Shown here piece by piece: positions 55,093 to 64,000 of a stretch of 64,000 bases of DNA. Within the stretch, counting starts at the first letter, position 1. Each line of letters starts with the position of its first letter. The stretch lies in NCBI GenBank assembly GCA_050084985.1, contig JBITNC010000001.1:4030001-4094000 (forward strand). The letters are read 5' to 3'. A program made the translations under genes and the position numbers. The notes under the pieces were generated by a model. The model ran no database searches and was not told the DNA's origin. It worked only from the letters and a program-made list of their open reading frames with translations. Source of the stretch: Nageia nagi. Its lineage: Eukaryota; Pinophyta.

Positions 55093-55953
55093 TTATTTAA
55101 ATAAATTTAAAGATTTTTTAAATTTAGATTTTAATTTTTAATAGGGATTGGCTTATTCATTTGTGTTTGCAACCATAAATATGTATTGTACAATCATATA
55201 CAATCTAATAACATCATAATAACTCAAGCCTATAAGACTCCATGATTACCAAATAAATATGAGTCATACAAAGATAATCCCATACTTATCTTTTCAAGAA
55301 GAATAAATCTTCTTTTTGGAGATAGCCATAAAGGTACACCTTAGCTACATAAACTTTTTCATTTTGTTCCTTTAATAATATCTACTAATACTTGTAACTT
55401 AAAAACTATTATTGTAAATAGACAATGTTGTCATTATTGTCAACACACTATTATGGATGTGTTCAACACTTGCATAAGAATTTTCACTGTCTATGTGCTT
55501 TAATGTGAAAAGTTGCAAAAGTTACAAAAATCATCAAAAATTGTCAAACAGTTGCAAATGGTGCAAAAGTCATTCATATGTGTTTGTTTGAAGATGTTCG
55601 ATGCTTATGAGGATGATTTTCATGTTCAAGTGAAGTTATTTCATATTATTCATACAAATTTGTAAAATTTACAAAAATTATCAAGAAGTTGTCAAAGTTG
55701 TCAAAATTGCAAAAAATGCAAAAAGTTATAAAAAATGTGTAATTCTTGAAAATATTGCACATGCGTGTCAATGGACTGTGTTGGATGGAACAACATATCA
55801 TTTTGAGCTTTGCTTATTAGTTGGAATTGAAGTTGTAGTATTGGATCAACGTTGATTAGGAGTTGTTACTAGTTTGGATCTCTTAGCAATTTTGGTTAAA
55901 TAGGTCAATGTTGCTTTGGTGTATGTTTGGATATGATGGATCAGTGTGGAATG
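55093..55953. repeat. Non-coding, with a GTTGCAAAA / TGTCAAAA low-complexity stretch
   Basis: Between about 55505 and 55740, short A-rich phrases (gttgcaaaagtt, ttgtcaaa, tgcaaaaagtt) recur every 10-15 bases. No gene is seen in the rest. Confidence 0.45.
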
Positions 55954-56214
55954 TGTTAGAACATATGGTGTCAGACACCTAATTCTTAGGGATTATGGTA
56001 TAGTTAGTATAGTATTAGATACTTACTATATTTAGTAAATTCATAGCTTTGAGTGTGCTAGAATTTAAAGTCATTTCTTGTAGAATATGAGAAGTTACAA
56101 TGTATCTCAAAGGTCACCCAAGAAGGTGAAGATGAAGAGTCTTTCTCAAATTGTATTTACATAATATCTACACTAATAGAATGCTTTTTGATCTTGGAGT
56201 TATCCAACCTGTCA
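55954..56214 (+). repeat. 5' LTR of the truncated copia
   Basis: TGTTAGAACATATGG start and ccaacctgtca end, directly followed by the primer site. No partner LTR in the window, so the start rests on the TGTTAGA signature. Confidence 0.65.
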
Positions 56215-56215
56215 T

Positions 56216-56227
56216 TGGTACCAGAGC
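56216..56227 (+). other. Primer-binding site
   Basis: TGGTACCAGAGC, 11 of 12 bases of the usual initiator methionine tRNA site and identical to that of the nested element at 51726. Confidence 0.8.
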
Positions 56228-57550
56228 CTTGAGTTTTTTTCTTTCTCTAACTCCATGAAAGTGATCAAAAATGCTATCAAAATCCATCCAAAAAGTTTTG
56301 CTTCTACTTTTTCTCTAAAAATGAGCATCAAAATCCAAATCTGAGTGCATATTTGGATATGCATTTTTGTGTAGAGCAAGATTGTTTTTTGAACGAGGTG
56401 ATTTCGAGCAGTTTTGGCAAAATTATCTCAATGTGAAGTTTTCAATCAAGTAAGTGGTCTGTGATTCTTATTTTTTGGTGGTTTTATTTCAGCAATTTTA
56501 TTCAACTCCCTCTATGGTATTATCCCTCCCTCAAGAATATCTATCACATGGTATTGAAATCCTTAAGAATATTTGTCTATGCTATCACCCTTCACATCGT
56601 TCGAGATTTTTTCTCTCCTTCCATGGTCTATGGTATCACCCCTCATGTGGTGTTTGTTCTCATGCCATCTAAGATTTTTGTTCTCATGTGTTTTCAAACC
56701 TACATTCTTCTTGCCTCATGTCAGTTTCACCCCTTCTCCAAACATACTCTATCAACACCTACAGATCTCTATCAACAAAATACACACCACCTTTAAAATG
56801 CGTGCCACCTTCTTCTCAAAATGCATGCCTCCCCTTTACACTTAGATTTGCCATGTGTTGCACGTAGGTGTGACCTACATAGTTAGCAATTTGACTTATA
56901 CAATCAATATTTTTGGCCTAGTAAGCAATGCACAGTTAGCATTTAATTTGATTTTTGAAGTATTTTCAAATTTTGAAGACATTTCTTGCCTAACTTAGTG
57001 TAATGAACTCCTTTTTTAGTGAGATATGTTTTGTTGAACTCAAAATTTAGAGTATTTTTTAGTTATGTTATTGGATGGATATTATTTTTGAAGAGAAATT
57101 AAAAAATATATTGACAAAGATGGTTTAACATTTGACTTAGATTTTGGTGAGTTTGGCATAATTGAGGGATTCTAAACCTTGGAGTATTGTGTTACCCTTG
57201 ATGTTGAGAAAATAAAATTAGATTTGGAAATAAGTTATTTGGCTAATGTTGAAGATAATTAAGACAAAGATGTTATTGTTGAGCTAACTGATGCTACCTC
57301 TACTTCTACCTTACCAACTCCTTGAAGCATTCCTCCTAGAAGGAATCCTCCTTGTAAGAGGAGATGTGTGACGTAATGAAACCTTTTTTGAGATCTTCTA
57401 TTCTTTTTGCAATTTTTGGTGTGGTGTAAGAAAAAAGAATCTTCATTTAGTGTGGACATTGTTATTTTTTGGCAAAGTGTATGAAATTTTATTAGCATTG
57501 TAAAAGTTTGAAAAAGTAATTAAATAAAGCTTGAAGTTTCTATTTCGAAA
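56228..57550. other. Leader of the truncated copia
   Basis: Non-coding. 56500-56850 is C/T-rich with repeated phrases such as tatggtatcaccc. Short overlapping open frames here reflect composition, not genes. Confidence 0.5.
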
Positions 57551-58480
57551 ATGCATTCCCTTATGAGTATTGTTGGTGTTATTTTAACCAAAAATGAAAA
57601 TTGGTTTGAGTGGTCTAGAAAAATAAAGCATACATTAATTTTCAATGATTTTTAAGTTAACATTTGTGATGGTGATAAACAACCTACTAAACTAAATGAT
57701 ACCAAGAAACTTGCAGTTTGGAACATGAAAAATAATAAGGCATATGCTTTGATTGCTTCTTCGATTAGTGAGGAGGTTAACTACCACATTAGCTCTATTG
57801 ATGATACTTGGAATGCACTAAAGAAACTCAAATATTTGTTTGAATCCCATTTTGAACTAGAATTGATCCAACTTCAGTTGAAACTCTTTAACCTAGAGTT
57901 AAAGAATGATGATCCCATGGCACTAATTTCAAAAATTAGAGCAATAATGCATGACATTGACTCTATTGGTGTGAAGATTGATATTACTCTCATAGCTTTG
58001 ATTAAGGCATTGTATCCCACCTATTCAAAATATCTTGAATCTTTGCAAGCTAGTGGTAACCTAAAGTCTCTCACATTTGACACTTTGGTGGATAAGATTG
58101 CAGAATGTGGGAAGGCTTTTGGCAAGAAATCTAGTGATTCTACTTTAGACACATTGTGTATTGCTTAAAAGGGAAAGAATGTTATTCATGATCCTTCTCA
58201 AGGTGAAAGTAGTGACCATGGTCATGGTAGGAGGAATTATAGAGGTAGAGGGGTAGATCTAATCAAGGTGATCTTGATGAGGGGAACAATCTCCATTGCA
58301 AAAGATGCAATAGATGAGACCATGAAACTAATACCTATCGCACTCCATGGGATAGGAGCAAAGAAAGGAATGAAAAATGGGAGCATATTGGAACAATACC
58401 ATTGAAAATTTGTGTAATACTTCATTTGCATCTTGGGAGGATGCATGGTTGCTTGATATTGGTGCTACATGTCACATGAC
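57551..58480 (+). pseudogene. gag: Copia gag and protease start
   Basis: ATG at 57551 followed by WFEWSRKIKHTLIF. The longest intact frame, 57725-58168, is the UBN2 capsid domain (SISEEVNYHISSIDDTWNAL, IQLQLKLFNLELKNDDPM). The zinc knuckle near 58295 (CKRCNR...DHETNTY) has a stop and has lost its last Cys. The protease start AWLLDIGATCHM near 58450 has Ile where the DSG motif has Ser. Confidence 0.82.
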
Positions 58481-58697
58481 CTTCTGAAGAGAATTATTTT
58501 AAGAGATGAATACCAACATTTTTGGTGCTTCATATTTTGTTGACAAATTTTGTATCAAACCTTCAGGTATTGGTACTATGAGACTTAAATTGCCAGGCCT
58601 TCTAGATATGGTTCTTCAAAATGTGCTCTATCTTCCTCAATTACGAAGGAACTTGCTATCTCTTGTGCTCAGTTGATAACAAGGACACTCTATTCAT

Positions 58698-59667
58698 ATG
58701 TTCAATGGTATTATGGAGATAAGGAGGTATTTTGACAAGAAAGTGGTGATGATAGGAAGGGAGGATGAGAAGTCATTAAAAATGCATGGAAGTTCTACCA
58801 AATCACAAAATTATGCCTACCTCACCCATAAAGAAAAAGGTACTCTCTCATATAGTCTTTTATGGCATGCAAGATTTGGCCATCTCAATTTTGATGATCT
58901 CCATTTATTGAAAAAGAGAGGTTTTTTAGGATTGCCTACTATTCCTAGGAACATAGAACCTTGTGAAGCATGTGTCCTAAGAAAGCACAACAAACAACCT
59001 TTTCATGATTCAAATTTTAGAGCATGTAGAAAACTAGAACTCATACACTCTGATTTGTATGGTCTATTACCTATCCCTTCTACTGCTAGAAATAAATATA
59101 TCATGACCCTCATAGATGATTACTCTAGGATGTGTTGGGTGTATTTGTTAAAGAACAAATCTAAATATTTTGCAAAGTTTAAATAATTTCATGTGATGAT
59201 TGAGAAAGAAGCAAATGCTCATATTGGAACACTTCATTCTGATAATGGGGGTGAATACACTTTAATTGAATTCAAGAACTATCTTAGTCAACATGGAATC
59301 AAGCATCAAACAATTATTCCCTACAATTCACAACAAAATGGTGTACTAAAAGAATGAATAGAACTTTGTTGAATATGACATGGGCAATTTTGTTTTTCAA
59401 GAATGTGAAGATGATGTTTTGGGGTGATGTAGTTGCTTGTGTAGTGTATGTTAGAAATATATGTCCATCTCATCTCTTGATGATAAGACTCCATATGAAA
59501 TGTGGTTTGGTAGTGTTCCTTCAGTTCAACATCTTAGGGTTTTTGGTTCCACTTGCTATTCTCTAGTTCCTAAAGAACAAAGAAATAAACTTGGTGCTAG
59601 GAGTCAAAAATGTATTTTTTTGGGATACTTAGATACTACCAAGGGTTATAACTTTATGATGAGGTAA
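58698..59667 (+). pseudogene. Copia GAG-pre-integrase and integrase
   Basis: LLWHARFGHLNFDDLHLLKK with zinc-type CEACVLRKH at about 58960, then the core LIDDYSRMCWVYLL, HSDNGGEY and YNSQQNGV (about 59100-59345). One more frameshifted part (59461-59667) ends with LRVFGSTCYSLVPKEQRNKL. Stops at about 59184 and 59355. Confidence 0.85.
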
Positions 59668-60293
59668 ACAAAAAGTTTCTCTTTGCAAGGGATGTCATTT
59701 TTCTAGAATGTTCCTAGAGTGACCCGACTATTGAGTGACAGCTTGATTACCTTGATAGGTTTACTTGTGGAAAGCATTTCTCTGAACATGATTACGAGAT
59801 TCCAAATGTTGAGGGAGGGATCCCTATTTTGGATCAATTATTAGAATCTACACCACTTGTGTTTATTTTAGAAGTGCCTAATCAAATAGTTGCACCTATT
59901 CTAGCAGTATAAGTACCTTCTCTACCATAGGAAAATCCTTCCTCTTCATCAATCCCAAAAGCTCCTTTGGATGATGTGATTGAAGGGTTTGATAGGTTGA
60001 GTCTTGATGAGGATGAAGAACCTCCCTAGCTTATTGAGCAACCAAAAACATTGTAGAAGATTCCTAAGTGGCTTTCTAAAACACTTGAGAGTGTTCATCC
60101 TGATGAAGTTGGAAAGATGAGAATTAGGAGTTCCTATAGAAATAGAATTGAAGATGGAGTAGTAGAGGATTTAGATTTAGGTGATGATATTGAGGATATG
60201 GAATGTTCATTTGATTGTGAATTGAATTTCTTTGTTGATTATGAGCCAACTTCCTTTAAAGAAGCTTTTTCTCATGATGTCTAGAGGGATGCT

Positions 60294-61233
60294 ATGAAGA
60301 AGGAGTATGATGTTTTCATCAAGAATGAGATATGGAAGTTGGTGGATCCTCCATATGAAACCAAACCTATTGGATGCAAGTGGGTCTACAAGAATAAATA
60401 CAAATTAGATATCTCTCTTTATAAACACAAAGTGAGGCTTGTAGCAAAGGGTTTTGCACAGAAAGAAGGTATTGATTATGATGAACCTTTTCTCCCACAA
60501 TAAAATGGGATACTATTCATTTTTTATTGGCAATGTTAGCTTAGCAAGGATGGAAAGTTCATCAGATGGATGTGAAGACTACTTTCTTGAATGGTGATTT
60601 GAAAGAAAATGTGTACTAGAGACAACCAGAAGGATTTGTAGTGAAGGTTCAGGAACAAAAAGTTTATAAGCTTATCAAGTCCTTGTATGGCCTAAACAAG
60701 CTCCTTGCATTTGGTACAAAAAGATTACTGATCATCTTCTGAAGATAAACTTTAAACACTTTAATCTATATGATGCAACTTTGTTTGCCAAAAAAGTTGG
60801 CAAAATGATTATATATCTTGTGGTGTATGTAGATGATCTTTTGATAACTAGGAATAATGAAAGTTACATTGCATTCATGAAATTAGATTTGAAGAGAGGT
60901 TTTGAAATGATAGATATGGGACATCTTCATTACTATTTAGGTGTTTAAGTGACACAAAACCTAAAGTACATTTTTATTTCCCAAAGAAAGTACATTGGAG
61001 AATTGTGGAATAGATTTGGCATGACAGATTGTAATCCCCTTTCTACTCCAATGGAACAAAATTTGAAGTTGAAATCTATTGAAGGGAATGCATTTGAGGA
61101 TGTAATGAAGTATAGACAACTTGTTGGGAGTCTCATATATCTAATGAAAACTATATTATACATTTCATTTGTTGATCCAAAATTTGAATCCCTTCAACAT
61201 TTAGTAATCTCCATTTTAGTGTGTTCATTGTGA
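60294..61233 (+). pseudogene. Copia reverse transcriptase, 3'-truncated
   Basis: KPIGCKWVYKNKYKLDISLY, RLVAKGFAQKEGIDYDE at 60294-60503, then after stops VYVDDLLITRNNES near 60830, and HYYLGV and YRQLVGSLIYL near 61110. Similarity ends at about 61170. RNase H is absent. Confidence 0.85.
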
Positions 61234-61692
61234 TTATCTTATCTTCAGCTTTCTGATGCTTCTTTCAGATCATGAATCCAAGTCTGTATGTGGAAGATAT
61301 GATATTAATTCAGTTTGTGTATTTTGAGAAAAAATTAAAAGGATTAAAAAAAAATAAATTCAAATGTTTTGGCGAGACCCGCTGGACCACGTAGGAGGAG
61401 GACAACATGACAAGGCCCACCATCATGGAGACCACACAGGAGGAGGAGACATGATAGAGCTTGCATGGAGTTTGATCGCGTGGAGTTTGATTGCCCATGA
61501 GATCGCTAGCCATCTACCTACTAGCCAAGCCACACAACTATTGGAGACTACCAACCAAGCTGCACACCTATTGGTGATCACTATCCAAGTTGCCCAAACC
61601 CCCATCTGATCGCCAGCCAAGCTGCCAGTCAATAGGAGGTTAACTTCCTCTAAGCATTCCACATGTCATCACCATAGTACACCTACCTAATG
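61234..61692. other. Spacer with imperfect about 37 bp repeats
   Basis: At about 61510-61640 the phrase agccaagctgc...ctattgg...gatca recurs three to four times in altered form. No gene or RT similarity. Confidence 0.45.
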
Positions 61693-62325
61693 TTAGGTTT
61701 TTTTAATGTATTTTTAGTGTTTTCAAAGGTTTATGGTGATTTCTAATTCACCTAAGGTCCTATTATTAGGCTGAGTTAATTCTATCAGCCTGAAACAATC
61801 CAATGAGCATATTATTTCAATTTCAGAGTTCATTTTGGGGAGATTATTACAACCATTTGAGCCCAAATTTGATAGGAAGATCAAGGAGGTTAATGGGTAT
61901 CTAAAAATAGGTTTTGTATGGAATTTCCTAGTTATAATACTCTCCAATTTTAGCCCCCAAAATTGTATAAAAGGGGAGCAAATTGGACATGAGGAAGAAG
62001 GAGGATTTCAGGAAAATGTTTTTAGTTCTTGTTGTGATTTTTAGAGCTATGAGTGTGTTGTGAATGTGAGACGAGGTTTTGAAGGACATGGAGGCCTTGT
62101 AAAGTGATTCCACCCACCAATAGTAGAGAGCTTTTGAGCTAGATGTAGCCCACACTGGTGAACTAGGATAATTTTGATTGTCTCTTTCTATGGTGAATGC
62201 TTTTCTCTTCTCTATGTTTACAAATTTCTTCCTGATTTTCCTTTACAAGCACTTAATTATTTTAAGTGTGAATTGATCCTAAGAAAAGGTTAAATTGAAA
62301 ATTTAATCATATAGTTTATGGATCA
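61693..62325 (+). repeat. 5' LTR of a gypsy element running off the window
   Basis: TGTTAGGTTTTTTTAATG start, about 633 bp, ending ggatca five bases before the primer site. It contains a TATA box at 61966. The second LTR lies outside, so the limits are provisional. Confidence 0.6.
61966..61973 (+). promoter_or_regulatory. TATA box of the gypsy LTR
   Basis: TATAAAAG followed by gggag, placed about two-fifths into the LTR as usual. Confidence 0.6.
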
Positions 62326-62329
62326 AGTT

Positions 62330-62340
62330 TGGTATCAGAG
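62330..62340 (+). other. Primer-binding site
   Basis: TGGTATCAGAG, then TAG instead of C. Initiator methionine tRNA type. Confidence 0.85.
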
Positions 62341-62508
62341 TAGTTGAAATCATTGGGATAACCTATATTTTTGAGATTGTTGTTGGTGTTTGGAAAGTGT
62401 TCTTGCATGTATACCAGGTCACAAAGCAAGAAAGGAGAAGGAGAATTTGTGGAGGATCTAGAAATTGGTTCTAGAGTTTGGCTAAAGAAGTAAAGAGAGC
62501 TTGGAGCC

Positions 62509-64000
62509 ATGGCCAATGAAGGAGGGTCTAATGTGGAAAAGCAAATTGCTGATCTCTCCACAATGTTCTAGAAGATGTCTCTACAATTCCAACATTTTCA
62601 AGAACAACAATACAAGAAAAATGAAGGTGAAACTAGTGAAGATAATAAAATTGACAATGATGTTACACATAGTGTTTTCCAAAGTTCTCCTTTGAAATTG
62701 GAAGTTAAATTTGATTTGCCTAATTTTATTGGAGAAGTGAATGCTGAGAAGTTAGACCATTGGATTAAACAAATTGAAGTATATTATAGAATTCAAAGAA
62801 TTATAAGAGATGAGGATAAAATCCAATTAGCAACTCTTAAAATGAGTGGTAATGCACTTGTTTGGTGGGAAAGTTATTTGCAAAGTAAGAATGAATCAAT
62901 TCAATCTTGTATTGCTTCTTGGACCCATTTTGTACAATTGCTTAGAGATCAGTTTTATCCTTTGGGTTATCGACAAAAGGCAATCATGGAATGGAAAACT
63001 TTCCATCAAGGCAAAGGGAAAAGTGTGCAAGAGTACACTATAGAATTCTGAAGAAGAGCTGCAATGTTAGGTATTCCTCTTGATTCCCAAGATACTCTTC
63101 TTAAGTATATTGGTGGTTTGCATAATTATTTAAGGCATACAATATTGATGTTTGATCCAAATGATTTGGATAAAGTTTGTGTACAAGCCACTTACTTAGA
63201 AGAAAGGGAAAAATTCATTAAGGATGGGAAAAAGGAAAATGCTTCCAATAACAATAGTAATAATGATTCTGAAAAGAATAAAGGAAAGGGGAAAAATAAA
63301 ACTACATCTACTACACAAAAAGAGAAGTCTAAAGATGTATGTACACATTGTCAAAAAGAAGGTCATTTAGAGGCTAAATGTTGGAAATTGCATCCTGAAT
63401 TATGCCCTAAACCTAAAGGTCAAAAGAAACAAATAAATACTATTACTAAAGTAATTGAAGATGGTTCATATGTAGATGATAAAATGGCATGTATGGTTTT
63501 GCATAATACACCTAGTGAAGATGAGGAAAAGAAGAAAATTGAACTTTTTCACATCAAGGTGCAAGCTAAGAAGACTAGGATTGATACATTGTTTGATTCT
63601 GGATCTCAAGCTAACTTAATTGCAGAAAAATATGTCAAATCACTTGCACTCACTACTCAACCTCATACAAACCCTTATCCATTGGGATGGGTTAATAAAA
63701 ATTCAAAGTTAAAGGTAACACAACAATGCAAGTTGCAATTTGGAATTAACAGGGAGTACATTGATGAAGTTTTACTTGATGTTGTTCCTTTGGATATTTG
63801 TGGGATTGTGCTTGGTAATCCTTATCTATGGAAAGAGATGCTTTATTTTATATAAAGGAAAACAAATATAGACTCATTAAAGAGGGAATTGAATACATGG
63901 TTAGTGCTCATCAAAATAAGAAAAAGGATATTTCTTTGATTACTGTAGGACAAGCAAAGAGACTAATCAATACAGGACAAATGTTTGTACTTGCAATGGT
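62509..64000 (+). pseudogene. gag: Ty3/gypsy (chromovirus-like) gag-protease, partial
   Basis: ATG at 62509 (MANEGGSNVEKQIADL). One frame runs to 63855, interrupted by TAG at 62569-62571 and TGA at 63049-63051. It holds the gag domain (ALVWWESYLQSKN, WTHFVQLLRDQFYPLGY), a zinc knuckle CTHCQKEGHLEAKCW near 63345, and the protease site TLFDSGSQANLI near 63590. After a frameshift near 63840 the pre-RT linker continues (FYIKENKYRLIKEG, ITVGQAKRLINTGQ) to the window edge. Only two stops and one shift make it the best preserved of the non-Tat elements here. Confidence 0.88.

Larger units (their letters stand above)
55954..61233 (+). mobile_element. Ty1/copia element, 5' LTR present, 3' end missing
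   Basis: 5' LTR 55954-56214, primer site 56216-56227, a 1.3 kb leader, then gag, integrase and RT in copia order. The sequence loses similarity to copia at about 61170, after RT. No RNase H and no second LTR follow, so the 3' end is deleted. Confidence 0.82.

Noticed and set aside
56454-56845. Three overlapping + strand open frames
   Set aside because: They lie in a C/T-rich leader with repeated phrases, between primer site and gag of a copia element, with no domain.

Overview
The window is plant nuclear DNA, most likely from a gymnosperm such as a conifer. It is AT-rich and made mainly of LTR retrotransposons nested in one another. The one host gene I can identify is spread over at least 25 kb by introns of up to 12.8 kb. 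The species cannot be named from sequence alone.

Host gene: six exons on the + strand (13325-13406, 26235-26614, 26753-27114, 30107-30386, 30562-30632, 37937-38167) join in perfect phase at GT/AG borders. They encode the end of the kinase domain and the whole C-terminal regulatory half of the autophagy kinase ATG1 (ULK1 homologue). The upstream kinase exons must lie left of the window, so 1-13324 is probably also intron.

Layout: 1-10766 holds a complete, young Ty3/gypsy Tat-like element (197-9267, target duplication gtacc) inserted in an older LTR element whose 3' LTR is 9663-10766. 10767-26234 carries an ORF1-only LINE fragment (-), a second copy of that LTR in inverted orientation (17785-18886), a decayed unknown gene-like unit on the - strand (18862-22049) with a TATA box, and a field of palindromic repeats (22423-23252). 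Between the downstream exons lie a second ORF1-only LINE (27334-28860, -), LTR-like and gypsy debris, and a compact gag-only copia-type element (33374-35978, -). That element contains an array of eight hairpins with a constant loop and changing stems.

3' of ATG1: a nine-unit tandem array (about 347 bp per unit, 39640-42890) has a 5S-rRNA-like module in each unit and resembles Cassandra-type LTRs. It is followed by a copia 3' half (42960-44652), a third copy of a dispersed LTR-like repeat (44786-45750), a complete old copia (46166-54962, target duplication aagtt) split by a second LTR element on the opposite strand (48569-52027), a 3'-truncated copia (55954-61233), and the 5' end of a gypsy element with LTR, primer site, gag and protease (61693-64000).

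Apart from ATG1 no gene looks functional. The retroelement reading frames are broken by stops and frameshifts. In the young Tat-like element several breaks lie in G/C runs and could be sequence errors. The features most worth a second look are the compensating-stem hairpin array, the tandem 5S-like array, the extra RNase H placed upstream of the reverse transcriptase, and the paired ORF1-only LINE derivatives.
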